Assembly: GCF_019635465.1 (NCBI RefSeq) | Contig: NZ_JAHBZK010000006.1 | Span: forward strand, 124,001-188,000 | From: Hydrogenophaga sp. | GTDB lineage: Bacteria > Pseudomonadota > Gammaproteobacteria > Burkholderiales > Burkholderiaceae_C | Reading direction: 5' to 3' | Length of the DNA: 64,000 nucleotides | Shown: positions 18,184 through 26,584 of the stretch, in pieces | Layout of the letters: each line of letters begins with the position of its first letter | How positions within the stretch are numbered: position 1 is the first letter of the stretch | Position numbers and translations under genes: made by a program | The notes under the pieces: generated by a model | Databases searched by the model: none | The model's input: only the letters and a program-made list of their open reading frames with translations | What the model was told of the DNA's origin: nothing

Positions 18184-18262
18184 AGGGACACCGCGGAACC
18201 GGCTTTGCCGGGCCGCTGGTGTCGCCCCCTTGAGGGGGTCGCGCGAAGCGCGGCGGGGGTGC
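18184..18262 (+). repeat. Intergenic structured repeat, copy 2
   Basis: Between fliG and fliH. Outer stem GACACC/GGTGTC, inner stem CCGGC-ttt-GCCGG (CTGGC/GCCAG in copy 1, a compensatory change), then CCCCCTTGAGGGGG and CGCGCGAAGCGCG. Confidence 0.85.
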
Positions 18263-18267
18263 GTTCT

Positions 18268-19272
18268 TCATACGAAGGCCTCTTCCTCGCCGCCGCCGCC
18301 GATCATGATCTGGCCTTCGTCGGAGAGGCGGCGCACCACCTTGAGGATGTCCTTTTGCTGCGTCTCCACCTCGGACAGGCGGATCGGGCCGCGGGCGTCC
18401 AGGTCTTCGCGCAGGGCTTCGGCGGCGCGGGTGGACATGTTGTTGAACACCAGTTCGCGCAACTCGGCACTGGCGCCCTTGAGGGCCACCACCAGCTGGT
18501 CGGTGGCCACTTCCTTGAGGATGAGCTGCATGGCCTTGCCGTCGAGCTTGAGCAGGTCCTCGAAGATGAACATCTTGTCCATGATCTTCTGGGCCAGCTC
18601 GGCGTCGTGATCGCGGATCGCCTCGATGACCGAGCTTTCGATCTGCGTGCCCATCATGTTGATGATCTCGGCGGCGGTCTTCACGCCACCCATCGAGGCC
18701 TTGCGGATCTTGTCGCCGCCGGCCAGCACCTTGTAGAGCACCTCGTTGAGGTCCTTGAGGGCGGTCGGCTGGATGCCTTCGAGCGTGGCGATGCGCAGCA
18801 TCACCTCGTTGCGGCCACGATCGGTGAAGTGCTTGAGCACCGAGGACGATTGCTCGGACTCCAGGTGCACCAGGATGGCGGCCACGATCTGCGGGTGTTC
18901 GTTGCGCAGCAATTCGGCGATGGACAGCGGGTCCATCCATTTCAGGCTCTCGATGCCGGAGACGTCGCCACCCTGCAGGATGCGGTCGATCAGCAGCGCG
19001 GCCTTGTCGTCGCCCAGTGCGCGCTTGAGCACCGAACGCACGTAGTTGTCGGTGTCGGACACCAGCAGGCTTTGCGACGAGGCGGTGCTGGTGAAGCGCA
19101 GCATCACCTGATCGACGCGGTCGTGCGACACCGCACGGGTGCGCGCGATGGTCTCGCCCAGCTTCTGCACTTCCTTGGGGCTGAGGTGCTTGAACACCTC
19201 GGCCGCTTCCTCTTCGCCCAGCGACATGAGGAAGATCGCGGCGTCCTGTACGCCCTGGTCATCCATGCTCAT
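18268..19272 (-). CDS. fliG: Flagellar motor switch protein FliG
   Basis: 334 aa. Three FliG domains: N-terminal (AAIFLMSLGEEEAAEVFKHLSPKEVQKLGE) that holds FliF, middle with the EHPQI motif (LLRNEHPQIVAAILVHLE), and C-terminal torque helix region (MFIFEDLLKLDGKAMQLILKEVATDQLVVALKGA). Interacts with MotA. 21 bp after fliF. Confidence 0.98.
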   Translation of the reverse strand: MSMDDQGVQDAAIFLMSLGEEEAAEVFKHLSPKEVQKLGETIARTRAVSHDRVDQVMLRFTSTASSQSLLVSDTDNYVRSVLKRALGDDKAALLIDRILQGGDVSGIESLKWMDPLSIAELLRNEHPQIVAAILVHLESEQSSSVLKHFTDRGRNEVMLRIATLEGIQPTALKDLNEVLYKVLAGGDKIRKASMGGVKTAAEIINMMGTQIESSVIEAIRDHDAELAQKIMDKMFIFEDLLKLDGKAMQLILKEVATDQLVVALKGASAELRELVFNNMSTRAAEALREDLDARGPIRLSEVETQQKDILKVVRRLSDEGQIMIGGGGEEEAFV

Positions 19273-19293
19273 GGTCGTTCTCTCCCTGGGGCG

Positions 19294-20976
19294 TCAAGCG
19301 GCGGCTTCGCCGTTGACCCAGCCCTTGACGATGTTGGCCACGGCGGCCGGGTTTTCCAGTGCCAGGCGCTTGGCGTCGGCAATGCGTTTCTGTTCGGGTG
19401 AATCCTCGGCCGGCGTGGGCTGCGGCAGCCCCGGGCGCTCCGGTTCCTCGTTGAGGATGGCGTTGAGCGGCGTGACCTCGCGCACCGGGGCCGGCGGCGC
19501 CTTGAGCAGCTTGAGCACCGGACGCACCATGCCCATGAAGACGACCAGGCCCAGCACCACCATGCCGGCTGGGAAGGCCATGCTGCGCGCCAGGTCGAGC
19601 GTGTCGGCCTGTTGCCAGAAGGGCACCGCCTCTGGCTCGGGCAGCTTGACCTCGTTGAAGGCGGCGTTGACCAGGTTGACCGAGTCGCCGCGCGTCTGGT
19701 TGAAGCCGATGGTTTCGCGCACCAGCGCGGTCATCTGTTCGAGCTGTGCGGGCGGAATCGGGTTGGTGATCGCCTTGCCGTTCTTGTCGATGACGGTCTT
19801 GTGGTTGACCACCACCGCCGCGCTGATGCGGCGCACGTTGCCCGTGGCTTCGCGCACCACGCGCACGGTCTTGTCGACCTCGTAGTTCACCACCGACTCG
19901 CGTCGGCTGGCGCCGGGCTTGTCGGTGCCGCCCTGGCCGCTCACGCCGACCGGCGCGGCCGAGCCGTTGATGGGCGACTGGCCGGTGGCGGGCGGCTGGT
20001 TGCTGACCGCACCGGGCACGCCGGCCGGCTGGGCGCTGGCGCCCGAGCTGTCTTCGATGAGTTGCTGACTGCGCACCGCGCTGGGCTCGTTGCCCTGGTT
20101 GGGGCGGTGCTGCTCGGAGGTCATCTCGGCCTGCGAGAAGTCGATGTCGGCGCTGACCTGGGCCTTCACGTTGCCCACGCCCACCAGGGGTTCGAGGATG
20201 TCCAGGATGCGGCGGGTGTAGGTCTGCTCCAGCTGCTGGGTGTACTGCAGCTTCTGCACGTCGGCGGCGGCGTTGTCCTGGCCATCGGGCGGGTTGGACA
20301 GTAGCTTGCCCTGGTCGTCGACCACGCTGACCGCCTTGACGTTCATCTCGGGCACGCTGCTGGCCACCAGGTGCACGATGCCGGCCACCTGGGCGCGGTC
20401 GAGCGAGCGGCCGGGGTAGAGCGTGAGCAGCACCGAGGCGCTGGGTTTCTGTTGTTCGCGGAAGAAGCCGTTCTGGTTGGGCAGCGCCAAGTGCACGCGC
20501 GCGGCCTGCACCGAGGCCAGCGACTGGATCGAACGCGTCAACTCGCCTTCGAGGCCCCGCTGGAAGGTCAGTCGCTCCTGGAACTGGGTCATGCCGAAGC
20601 GGTTGTTCTCCATCAGCTCGAAGCCGCTGACCGAACCCTTGGGCAGGCCTTGCGAGGCCAGACGCAAGCGGGTGTCATGCACCTTGTCGGCCGGCACCAT
20701 GATGGCGCCGCCGCCTTCCGAGTACTTGTAGGGCACGTTCATCTGTGAGAGCTGCGCCACGATGGCACCGCCGTCCTTGTCGCCCAGGTTGGTGTAGAGC
20801 ACGCGCCAGTCGGGCTGGCGGCCCATGAAGAAGAAGGCCAGCGCGATGCCCAGCAGGGCCAGCGCGCCCAGCCCCAGCTTGACCTTCTGGCCGGCGTCCA
20901 GGCGGGCGAAACCGTCCATCAGCGCGTTGGTGCGCACGGGCTGGATATCGAGTTCGGCAACGGCGGTGGTGCTCAT
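19294..20976 (-). CDS. fliF: Flagellar MS-ring protein FliF
   Basis: 560 aa from the ATG at 20976; an in-frame GTG at 20997 is an alternative. Two membrane segments (GLGALALLGIALAFFFMG; MAFPAGMVVLGLVVFMGMV), the YscJ-type ring-building motifs between them (WRVLYTNLGDKDGGAIVAQL), and a C-terminal FliG-binding tail (RIADAKRLALENPAAVANIVKGWVNG). First gene of the fliFGHIJK operon, divergent from fliE. Confidence 0.97.
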   Translation of the reverse strand: MSTTAVAELDIQPVRTNALMDGFARLDAGQKVKLGLGALALLGIALAFFFMGRQPDWRVLYTNLGDKDGGAIVAQLSQMNVPYKYSEGGGAIMVPADKVHDTRLRLASQGLPKGSVSGFELMENNRFGMTQFQERLTFQRGLEGELTRSIQSLASVQAARVHLALPNQNGFFREQQKPSASVLLTLYPGRSLDRAQVAGIVHLVASSVPEMNVKAVSVVDDQGKLLSNPPDGQDNAAADVQKLQYTQQLEQTYTRRILDILEPLVGVGNVKAQVSADIDFSQAEMTSEQHRPNQGNEPSAVRSQQLIEDSSGASAQPAGVPGAVSNQPPATGQSPINGSAAPVGVSGQGGTDKPGASRRESVVNYEVDKTVRVVREATGNVRRISAAVVVNHKTVIDKNGKAITNPIPPAQLEQMTALVRETIGFNQTRGDSVNLVNAAFNEVKLPEPEAVPFWQQADTLDLARSMAFPAGMVVLGLVVFMGMVRPVLKLLKAPPAPVREVTPLNAILNEEPERPGLPQPTPAEDSPEQKRIADAKRLALENPAAVANIVKGWVNGEAAA

Positions 20977-21019
20977 GGTGGTTTGGTCAGAGGGCACGGA
21001 GGGCCCCCGAATGCGAACG

Positions 21020-21025
21020 AGTATC
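21020..21025 (-). promoter_or_regulatory. -10 hexamer of the fliF operon
   Basis: GATACT on the minus strand, 43 bp upstream of the fliF ATG and 43.5 bp (centre to centre) from the palindrome at 21052-21080. Confidence 0.5.
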
Positions 21026-21051
21026 CCGGCCCCCCCGAACGTTCATTCCCG

Positions 21052-21080
21052 AAAAAAGGCGCTGTTATGGCCCTTTATTT
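21052..21080. promoter_or_regulatory. FlhD4C2-like operator between fliF and fliE
   Basis: Half-sites AAAAAAGGCG (21052-21061) and, on the other strand, AAATAAAGGG (21071-21080), with a 9-bp centre. The site sits symmetrically between two divergent -10 hexamers, each 43.5 bp from its centre. Confidence 0.6.
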
Positions 21081-21106
21081 CCCGCCCGGGCTGCCGAGGG
21101 GGTCCC

Positions 21107-21112
21107 TACGAT
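21107..21112 (+). promoter_or_regulatory. -10 hexamer of fliE
   Basis: TACGAT, 38 bp upstream of the fliE ATG and 43.5 bp from the centre of the FlhDC-like palindrome at 21052-21080. Confidence 0.5.
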
Positions 21113-21150
21113 CGGGCCCTGTCTGAGCTTGCCGACCCCAGGAGCCCCCC

Positions 21151-21471
21151 ATGGACATGCGCCTCTCCCCCCTGACCAGCCAGAGCCTTGCCAACACCGG
21201 CGCGCTCAAGCGCCCTGCCGCGGGCACGGCCGCTGCGGGCGGCACCGGCGCGGCCTTCGCCGACAACCTCAAGTCGGCGCTCAATTCGGTCAGCCAGGCC
21301 CAGAACAAGGCCAGCGAGATGCAGACCCAGGTCCAGTTGGGCAACCCCAATGTCAGTCTGGAAGAAACCATGATCGCCATGCAAAAGGCGCAAATCGGCT
21401 TCCAGAGCGCGCTGCACGTGCGCAACCGGCTGGTGCAGGCCTACACGGATGTGATGAACATGTCGGTCTGA
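21151..21471 (+). CDS. fliE: Flagellar hook-basal body protein FliE
   Basis: 106 aa, usual FliE length. Ends with the conserved block LEETMIAMQKAQIGFQSALHVRNRLVQAYTDVMNMSV. FliE joins the MS ring and export gate to the rod. A second ATG is at 21157. Monocistronic, divergent from fliF. Confidence 0.96.
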   Translation: MDMRLSPLTSQSLANTGALKRPAAGTAAAGGTGAAFADNLKSALNSVSQAQNKASEMQTQVQLGNPNVSLEETMIAMQKAQIGFQSALHVRNRLVQAYTDVMNMSV

Positions 21472-21587
21472 TGGCCGCGCTCATCCGGTCGCCAGAACAG
21501 GCCGTGGTTTCACACGCTTTTCGCGGTTTGCAGGGGTGCACGCGTTCCTAGCATGTGCTTCATCCGTCAACCAGAAGGAGGCAAAAG

Positions 21588-21941
21588 ATGGATCTGGAAA
21601 GTTCGGTCGCCAAGCATGGCGAGTGGAAGATGAAGTTGCGTGGTGCGATCAATCGCCAGGAGACGCTGGATGCCACCTCGATTGGTAGCGATCACCGGTG
21701 CGAGCTGGGTCAGTGGTTGCATGGAGACGCCAGGAAACAGTACGGCTCGCTCAAGAGCTATGCCACCTGTGTGGCCCGCCACGCCGAATTTCACGCCGAA
21801 GCCGGCAAGGTCGCCAAGGCCATCAACGCCAAACGCTTTGGAGAGGCCGAGACGATGATTGGCGCGGGCTCGGCCTACGCCCAGGCGTCCAGCGCCGCCA
21901 GCGTGGCGATCCTTGCGCTCAAGAAAGAAGCGCGCATGTGA
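21588..21941 (+). CDS. Free-standing CZB (chemoreceptor zinc-binding) domain protein
   Basis: 117 aa consisting only of a CZB domain. Likely zinc ligands: His10 (AKHGEWK), Cys39 in the signature CELGQWLHGDARKQYG, and His residues of CVARHAEFH. Such domains sense zinc (and in some cases hypochlorite) on the C-termini of chemoreceptors and diguanylate cyclases; here there is no attached output domain. A perfect AGAAGGAGG lies 8 nt before the ATG at 21588. Its partner must be another protein, plausibly a chemoreceptor. Confidence 0.8.
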   Translation: MDLESSVAKHGEWKMKLRGAINRQETLDATSIGSDHRCELGQWLHGDARKQYGSLKSYATCVARHAEFHAEAGKVAKAINAKRFGEAETMIGAGSAYAQASSAASVAILALKKEARM

Positions 21942-22112
21942 CCCATCGGGCCGCTCGGCGCCGCCCTGGCGCCGCGTGCGGCCGGAATCACGGTGACCCG
22001 GCCTTACGGCCGAGGACGCCGGTGCAGCCTGGAACCCAGGCGGGTGTGCGGCTCACTCAGGCCGCGAGCGCCGATGCATTGAACGAATGGGTCGGCCGAC
22101 GCCTGACCCCTG

Positions 22113-22580
22113 ATGCACCTCCCCGACCTTGAAGCCTGCCTGCAGCAGGCCGCCCAGCAATCGTGCGTGTTGGCCGTGCTGCGCCACCCCGAGCACGAGG
22201 GCATGTGGACCATCGCGCTCGACGGGGCGACGGCCCTGCACGCCGAATGGGACGCCCCCAAGGGGTGGTTGCGCCTGTGGGCCGAGCTGGGTCCGCTGGC
22301 CGACCGCCAGCGCCTGGGATCGGTGCAGTCGCTGATTGCGCGCTACGCCGCTGCGGTGGAGCGTTCGCGCATCGGCCTGGGGCCCGGAAACACCTACGAG
22401 CTGTACAGCCACTGGCGCGTCGACCTGCGTTGCCCGGAACACCTGGCGGCGCTGTTTGACGAACTGGCGCCGGTGGTGGCCACCTGGCGGGAGATTCTGG
22501 CCAGGCCACCTGGCGTTCGCCCACCGCCGGCCTCGGTCGACCATGGGCTGACCGACATGCGGCAGCGTTTCATGGTGTGA
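22113..22580 (+). CDS. Possible CesT-like type III chaperone, paralogue 1
   Basis: 155 aa, acidic, alpha/beta. Pattern: N-terminal helix (DLEACLQQAAQQ), strand with W...LDG, LRLWAELGPL strand-turn, helix LIARYAAAV, then Y.LY.HWRVDL and a C-terminal helix. This secondary-structure order and the L-x-L-x-AELG motif resemble CesT/Tir-type secretion chaperones, but no family can be asserted. About 40 percent identical by eye to the next gene, so it is a tandem duplication. Inside a flagellar gene block but with no known flagellar equivalent. Confidence 0.55.
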   Translation: MHLPDLEACLQQAAQQSCVLAVLRHPEHEGMWTIALDGATALHAEWDAPKGWLRLWAELGPLADRQRLGSVQSLIARYAAAVERSRIGLGPGNTYELYSHWRVDLRCPEHLAALFDELAPVVATWREILARPPGVRPPPASVDHGLTDMRQRFMV

Positions 22581-22684
22581 GTTCGCCAGGCAGGGAACCC
22601 GGGCGCCCCCGGTGCCACTCAGAGCGCAATCACCTGCGCCAGCAACCGGCCGGCACCGGTGTCGAACCCTTCAGCAGACCCAGC

Positions 22685-23146
22685 ATGTCTCCCTCCGATC
22701 TCGAACCTTGCCTGCGACGCGCGGCCCAGTTGTCGGGTGCCCGCGCGCTGGTGCCCGCCGCCGTCGCTGGTGGCGCCTGGGCGGCCCTGTTCGACGACGC
22801 GTCGGCGCTGAAGCTCAGCTGGCAACCCGGGGCGGAGCAACTGGCGCTGTCGGCCGAGATCGGCCAGATGGCCGATGGGCCCGGGCGCGATGTGGTGCAT
22901 GGTCTGCTGGCACGGTTTTCGGCGGCCTTCGACCCCTTGCGCATCGGCTTCGACGCCGACGACGTCTACAAGCTCTACGCCCACTGGGACATCGACCTGC
23001 ACCACCCTGAGGCGCTGGCGGCCCTGATGGACGAGCTCAGGCGCCTGTCGCTGCAGTGGCAACTGGTTCTGGCGCAACCGCCCCGCGTTGAGTCTGCGTC
23101 CGACGGCCAGGGCGCTGCTCAGGCGCAGGCCTATCTGTATTTGTGA
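22685..23146 (+). CDS. Possible CesT-like type III chaperone, paralogue 2
   Basis: 153 aa from the ATG at 22685. It shares with the preceding gene DLE.CL..AAQ.S at the start, the central L.L.AE.G..AD motif, RIG, Y.LY.HW..DL, PE.LAAL.DEL and W...LA.PP.V near the end. The C-terminal 20 residues are Ala/Gln-rich and differ. Chaperones of this fold act as dimers, so the pair could form a heterodimer. 105 bp downstream of paralogue 1 and 26 bp upstream of the small gene at 23173. Confidence 0.55.
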   Translation: MSPSDLEPCLRRAAQLSGARALVPAAVAGGAWAALFDDASALKLSWQPGAEQLALSAEIGQMADGPGRDVVHGLLARFSAAFDPLRIGFDADDVYKLYAHWDIDLHHPEALAALMDELRRLSLQWQLVLAQPPRVESASDGQGAAQAQAYLYL

Positions 23147-23172
23147 TCCCTTTGAGTCTCCGGAGCTTCACC

Positions 23173-23415
23173 ATGTCCCGCATTGCTTACCAGCGTCCCG
23201 TGGTCAATACAGGCTACAAGGCCACCTCGACAAAGCTGGCGCAATCCCAGTTCCACAGCGACGGCGAGGTTCACCCGGACCCTCCTCAAGACGTCGTCTA
23301 CGTCAAACAAGGTGCCTCACTCGAAGGGCTCCACCTGCACCCGGCGGCAGAGCCGCTGACGCAGCGCCAGGAGACTGCGCAGAAGACGCTGGCGAGCCTT
23401 TTTGCACGGCGCTGA
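23173..23415 (+). CDS. Small protein of unknown function (80 aa)
   Basis: An 80-aa hydrophilic protein without a signal peptide, membrane segment or recognised motif. The N-terminal half is rich in Ser/Thr/Gln and looks disordered; the C-terminus (TQRQETAQKTLASLFARR) looks like an amphipathic helix. GGAG lies about 9 nt before the ATG at 23173. It directly follows the two chaperone-like genes, so it could be their client, for example a substrate of the flagellar export apparatus. That is inference only. Confidence 0.55.
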   Translation: MSRIAYQRPVVNTGYKATSTKLAQSQFHSDGEVHPDPPQDVVYVKQGASLEGLHLHPAAEPLTQRQETAQKTLASLFARR

Positions 23416-23579
23416 GACCCGACAACTGCAGGGCGCACTGGCGCACTGGCGTGGTCGCCAGCCGCCTTGAAACCGTCGGTCGGTGCGGGCGGCCCCGCCC
23501 GGCCGCTTGGGCGTTGCATCCCGCGGGGGCATGGACAGAATGGGTGGGCTCATACCTCCATCTGTACAAGCCCCTGCCC

Positions 23580-24095
23580 ATGTCGGTCTTCATCCGCTTC
23601 GAGCGCCCGGTCGACGTCGACGCCATCCACGCGTTGACCGCGTCGGCCTTTCGAGACGCCCCGCACAGTGGGCAGACCGAGCCCTTCATCGTGGACGGCC
23701 TGCGCAATGACCACGCGCTGACCCTGTCCATGGTGGCCGACGATTCGGGCGAACTGGTGGGGCATGTGGCGGTGTCACCCGTCCGGCTGGGCGACGGCAA
23801 TGCCCGGTGGTACGGATTGGGTCCGGTCTCAGTGGCACCGGATCGCCAGGGCGAAGGCCTGGGCAGCCGCCTGGTGCGCGCTGCCCTGACCCGCCTTAAG
23901 GAAGACGGCGCAGCGGGCTGCGTGGTGCTGGGCGAGCCCGCGTACTACGCCCGCTTCGGCTTTCGCGTTGGCCTGGGGCCGGTGCTGCCGGGCGTCCCGC
24001 CGGCGTACTTCATGGCGCTGCCGTTTGGTCAGGCAGTGCCCGCCGGTGAGGTGAGCTACCACCCGGCGTTCGCTGCCGGCGCGCCCGTGACCTGA
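23580..24095 (+). CDS. GNAT-family N-acetyltransferase (YhbS-like)
   Basis: 171 aa from the ATG at 23580. Acetyl-CoA binding motif A is GLGPVSVAPDRQGEGLGSRLVRAAL (R-x-G-E-G-L-G), followed by GCVVLGEPAYYARFGFR, typical of the YhbS group. The substrate is unknown. The longer open frame upstream is not supported by coding-type sequence. Confidence 0.88.
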   Translation: MSVFIRFERPVDVDAIHALTASAFRDAPHSGQTEPFIVDGLRNDHALTLSMVADDSGELVGHVAVSPVRLGDGNARWYGLGPVSVAPDRQGEGLGSRLVRAALTRLKEDGAAGCVVLGEPAYYARFGFRVGLGPVLPGVPPAYFMALPFGQAVPAGEVSYHPAFAAGAPVT

Positions 24096-24185
24096 GCTGC
24101 GCTGAACGCCGGAGCCTTCGGCAGGGTCTGGCCAGTGTCTCGCGCGGCGACCACAATGGCCGTCCACCGCCACCGGAGACTGCCC

Positions 24186-24692
24186 ATGGATGCCGACACC
24201 CTGCGATCGCTGCAGGCGCCCCTGAAGGCGCGCTACAAGACCTCACCCGAACAGGCGCGCATCACGCTAAAGGCCGAGGGCCGCATGGGCGAGGGCATCA
24301 GTTGCAACGTGCAGACCGGCCAGGCCCTGGTGGCGGCCGGCCTTCACCCCGCCACCGGTGGCAGCGGCTTGCAGGCTTGTTCGGGCGACATGCTGCTGCA
24401 GGCCCTGGTGGCCTGTGCGGGTGTCACGCTCAATGCGGTGGCCACCGCCCTGGGCATTGCGCTGCGCGACGCGCGGGTCGAGGCCGAGGGTGACCTGGAC
24501 TTTCGCGGCACCCTGGGCGTGGACAAGGCAGCGCCCGTGGGCTTCGATGCGATCCGGCTGCGTTTCGTGATCGACAGCGACGCCGACGACGAGCAGCGTG
24601 CCACGCTGTTGCGCCTGACCGAGCGCTACTGTGTCGTCTTTCAGACCCTGGCCCATCCACCGGTGCTCAGCGCCACCCTGACCTCGCCATGA
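24186..24692 (+). CDS. OsmC/Ohr-family peroxiredoxin-like protein
   Basis: 168 aa. Two conserved cysteines in the right places: the first in ALVACAGVTLNAVA, the second in ERYCVVFQTL. These reduce organic hydroperoxides in OsmC/Ohr proteins. The ATG at 24186 is preferred over an upstream frame extension. It overlaps the next gene by ATGA (24689-24692). Confidence 0.87.
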   Translation: MDADTLRSLQAPLKARYKTSPEQARITLKAEGRMGEGISCNVQTGQALVAAGLHPATGGSGLQACSGDMLLQALVACAGVTLNAVATALGIALRDARVEAEGDLDFRGTLGVDKAAPVGFDAIRLRFVIDSDADDEQRATLLRLTERYCVVFQTLAHPPVLSATLTSP

Positions 24693-25231
24693 CACCGCCG
24701 ACCGCCACCACCCTGACAGCCGCTGCCCTGGTGCCCTTGCTCGCCTGGCGGGTGCACAGCCGCTTTCGGCGCGCGGTGGGTCGCCAGCGCCTGAGCCGAT
24801 ACCGCGCACCCATCACGTTCACCATCTATGCCCTGCTGCTGTCGGCGGTGGTGCGTGCCTGCTGGGCGCAACCGACCCCGTTGCTGGCGCTGAGCGCCAG
24901 TCTGCTGGCCGGCGCGGGCCTGGCTCGGCTGGCCTTTGCGCGCACGCAGTTCGAGGCCACCCGCCAGGGCCTGTTCTATGTGCCGCATGCGCCCATTGGG
25001 CTGGCCTTGGCCAGCCTGTTCCTGCTGCGCCTGCTGTGGCGGCTGGTCGAGGTGTTCTGGCTTGCGCCGCAAGCGCCCCACCACTGGAGCGACTTTGTGC
25101 AAAGCCCACTGACCCTGGGCAGCCTGGGCCTGGTTGCCGGCTACCAGGTGGCCTACACGGCGGGCCTTGCGCATTGGCGCTGGCGCGTGCTGCGCGCCAG
25201 GCGGCGGCGCGAGCAGAGTGGTGCGGACTGA
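24689..25231 (+). CDS. Integral membrane protein of unknown function
   Basis: 180 aa with about four hydrophobic segments and Arg-rich ends (RVHSRFRRAVGRQRLSRYR at the start, RARRRREQ at the end). It overlaps the OsmC-like gene by ATGA, so the two are probably cotranslated. The arrangement faintly resembles CcdC/DUF1453 proteins, but I cannot confirm this. Confidence 0.65.
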   Translation: MTPPTATTLTAAALVPLLAWRVHSRFRRAVGRQRLSRYRAPITFTIYALLLSAVVRACWAQPTPLLALSASLLAGAGLARLAFARTQFEATRQGLFYVPHAPIGLALASLFLLRLLWRLVEVFWLAPQAPHHWSDFVQSPLTLGSLGLVAGYQVAYTAGLAHWRWRVLRARRRREQSGAD

Positions 25232-25278
25232 GCGGGCAGTGGGTCGCCGTGTCGGTGCAACCGCCCCCGGTGGCCTGT

Positions 25279-25659
25279 TCAATGCGGCGGATGCCGGGGC
25301 GCGAACTGGCCCGGATCGTAAAAAAACTGCTCGCGCAGGATGAGGTCGCCCCGCCATTGCTGGTAGGCCAGTTCCTCCAGCTCGCGCACCGAGCCATCGG
25401 GCAGCTCGAAACGGAATCGCCAGCGGATCACCACGTGGTCACCATTGACGAAGACCGGCCCCACACACCACGACTGCACCGAGCGTGTGGCGGCCATGGC
25501 CCTGGCTTCGTGCGCCACCAGGGCGTCACGGCCAACGCGCGGCGGCAGCGTGTTCTCCTGCATGGAGGCGTCAGGGGCGTAGAAGGTCTCGATGGCTTCT
25601 ACGTGGGCGTTGCTTTCGACGCAGGCGATGAAACGCTGCAAGGCGGTGTCACTGGGCAT
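25279..25659 (-). CDS. SnoaL/NTF2-like protein
   Basis: 126 aa from the ATG at 25659. The pattern RFIACVESNAHVEAIETFYAPDASMQEN followed by VIRWRFRFELPDGSVRELEELAYQQWRGDLILREQFFYDP is a SnoaL-like polyketide-cyclase/NTF2 fold. Probably a small enzyme or ligand binder; the substrate is unknown. Confidence 0.75.
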   Translation of the reverse strand: MPSDTALQRFIACVESNAHVEAIETFYAPDASMQENTLPPRVGRDALVAHEARAMAATRSVQSWCVGPVFVNGDHVVIRWRFRFELPDGSVRELEELAYQQWRGDLILREQFFYDPGQFAPRHPPH

Positions 25660-25727
25660 GGGGTCAAGCGGGCGGGTGGCGAAGCGGCCATTGTCAGCAC
25701 GTGGCCATGACCCGGTGCCGCCCCATG

Positions 25728-25754
25728 ACAAACGGCCCCGTAGGGCCGCTTGTT
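25728..25754 (-). terminator. Hairpin downstream of fliT
   Basis: AACGGCCC-cgta-GGGCCGCTT with flanking ACAA/TTGT forms a 10-12 bp stem with one mismatch, 17 bp after the fliT stop. The T-run on the minus strand is poor (GTTTG), so termination efficiency is uncertain. Confidence 0.5.
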
Positions 25755-25770
25755 ATTGTGTGTACAGCGC

Positions 25771-26079
25771 TCAGTGCGTGGGTGCCGGGCTGGACTTGTC
25801 GAAGATGCTGGCCAGGTCGTTGAGCCAGGGTTCGGCCAGGCAGCGGATCTCGGCGTCGGTGCGCAGGATGCGCTGCATGATCTTCGCCTTCTCCTTGCGC
25901 TCGTCGGCGGCGAGATCGCTGTCGCGCGACTTGAAGCGCAGTTGCGCGATCAGGACGGCGCACGCGCCTTCGAGGCGGACCACCTGGTCCCAGTCCTCGG
26001 CCTGAGCGGCGGCGAGCATCTGCTCGCTCGTGCGCTCGATGGCCTTGTAGTAGTCGATGAGCTGGTGCGCCATGTTCAT
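25771..26079 (-). CDS. fliT: Flagellar export chaperone FliT
   Basis: 102 aa from the ATG at 26079, which overlaps the fliS stop by ATGA. All-helical (LIDYYKAIERTSEQMLAAAQAEDWDQVVRLEGACAVLIAQL), the FliT pattern. FliT is the FliD chaperone and in enterobacteria also restrains FlhDC. Last gene of fliCDST. Confidence 0.85.
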   Translation of the reverse strand: MNMAHQLIDYYKAIERTSEQMLAAAQAEDWDQVVRLEGACAVLIAQLRFKSRDSDLAADERKEKAKIMQRILRTDAEIRCLAEPWLNDLASIFDKSSPAPTH

Positions 26080-26486
26080 GCTCCCGCCAGCGCCTCTTCG
26101 CGAATCTGTTGCCACGAAGCCGACACCGGCTCGATCAGCGCCACCACTTCGGCCAGCAGCTTGCTGTCGTTGTTGAGATTGGCCAGCGTCAGGCGGTGGG
26201 CGCAGTAGGTGTAGAGCATGCGCAGGTTCACCGCGAGCTCGCCACCGCGTGCTTCGTCCACGCCGGCCAGCAGGCCTTCGTCGAGGATGCGCAGGGCCTT
26301 GCCGATCTGTTCGCCCTTGGTGGACAGCTCGCCACGCTCCAACGCGATCTGCGCCTTGCTCAGCGATTGCAGCAGGCCGTCGAAGAGCAGTGAGATGAGG
26401 TGGTGGCGGTCGGAAGCCTGGACATCGGTTTCCACCGCGACACGGCGGTAGGCGCTGGCGGCTCGGGTGCTGACGGAGGTGAACAT
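26076..26486 (-). CDS. fliS: Flagellin export chaperone FliS
   Basis: 136 aa from the ATG at 26486. AYRRVAVETDVQASDRHHLISLLFDGLLQSLSKAQIALERGELSTKGEQIGKALRILDEGL is the FliS signature. Binds the C-terminal tail of flagellin. An upstream in-frame extension to 26603 overlaps fliD and is not needed. AAGGAA precedes the ATG. Confidence 0.95.
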   Translation of the reverse strand: MFTSVSTRAASAYRRVAVETDVQASDRHHLISLLFDGLLQSLSKAQIALERGELSTKGEQIGKALRILDEGLLAGVDEARGGELAVNLRMLYTYCAHRLTLANLNNDSKLLAEVVALIEPVSASWQQIREEALAGA

Positions 26487-26584
26487 GGCGTCGGTTCCTT
26501 GCATCTGATACCTGTCTGTATCGGCAACCGCCTGCGGGACTGTAGGCGGCGCGTCGACGGTGATGCGCGGTTTCAACGATGCGT

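Noticed and set aside
22113-23415. Assignment of the tandem paralogues to a true type III injectisome
   Set aside because: No secretin, needle, translocon or injectisome ATPase gene is present; only the flagellar export genes are in the window.
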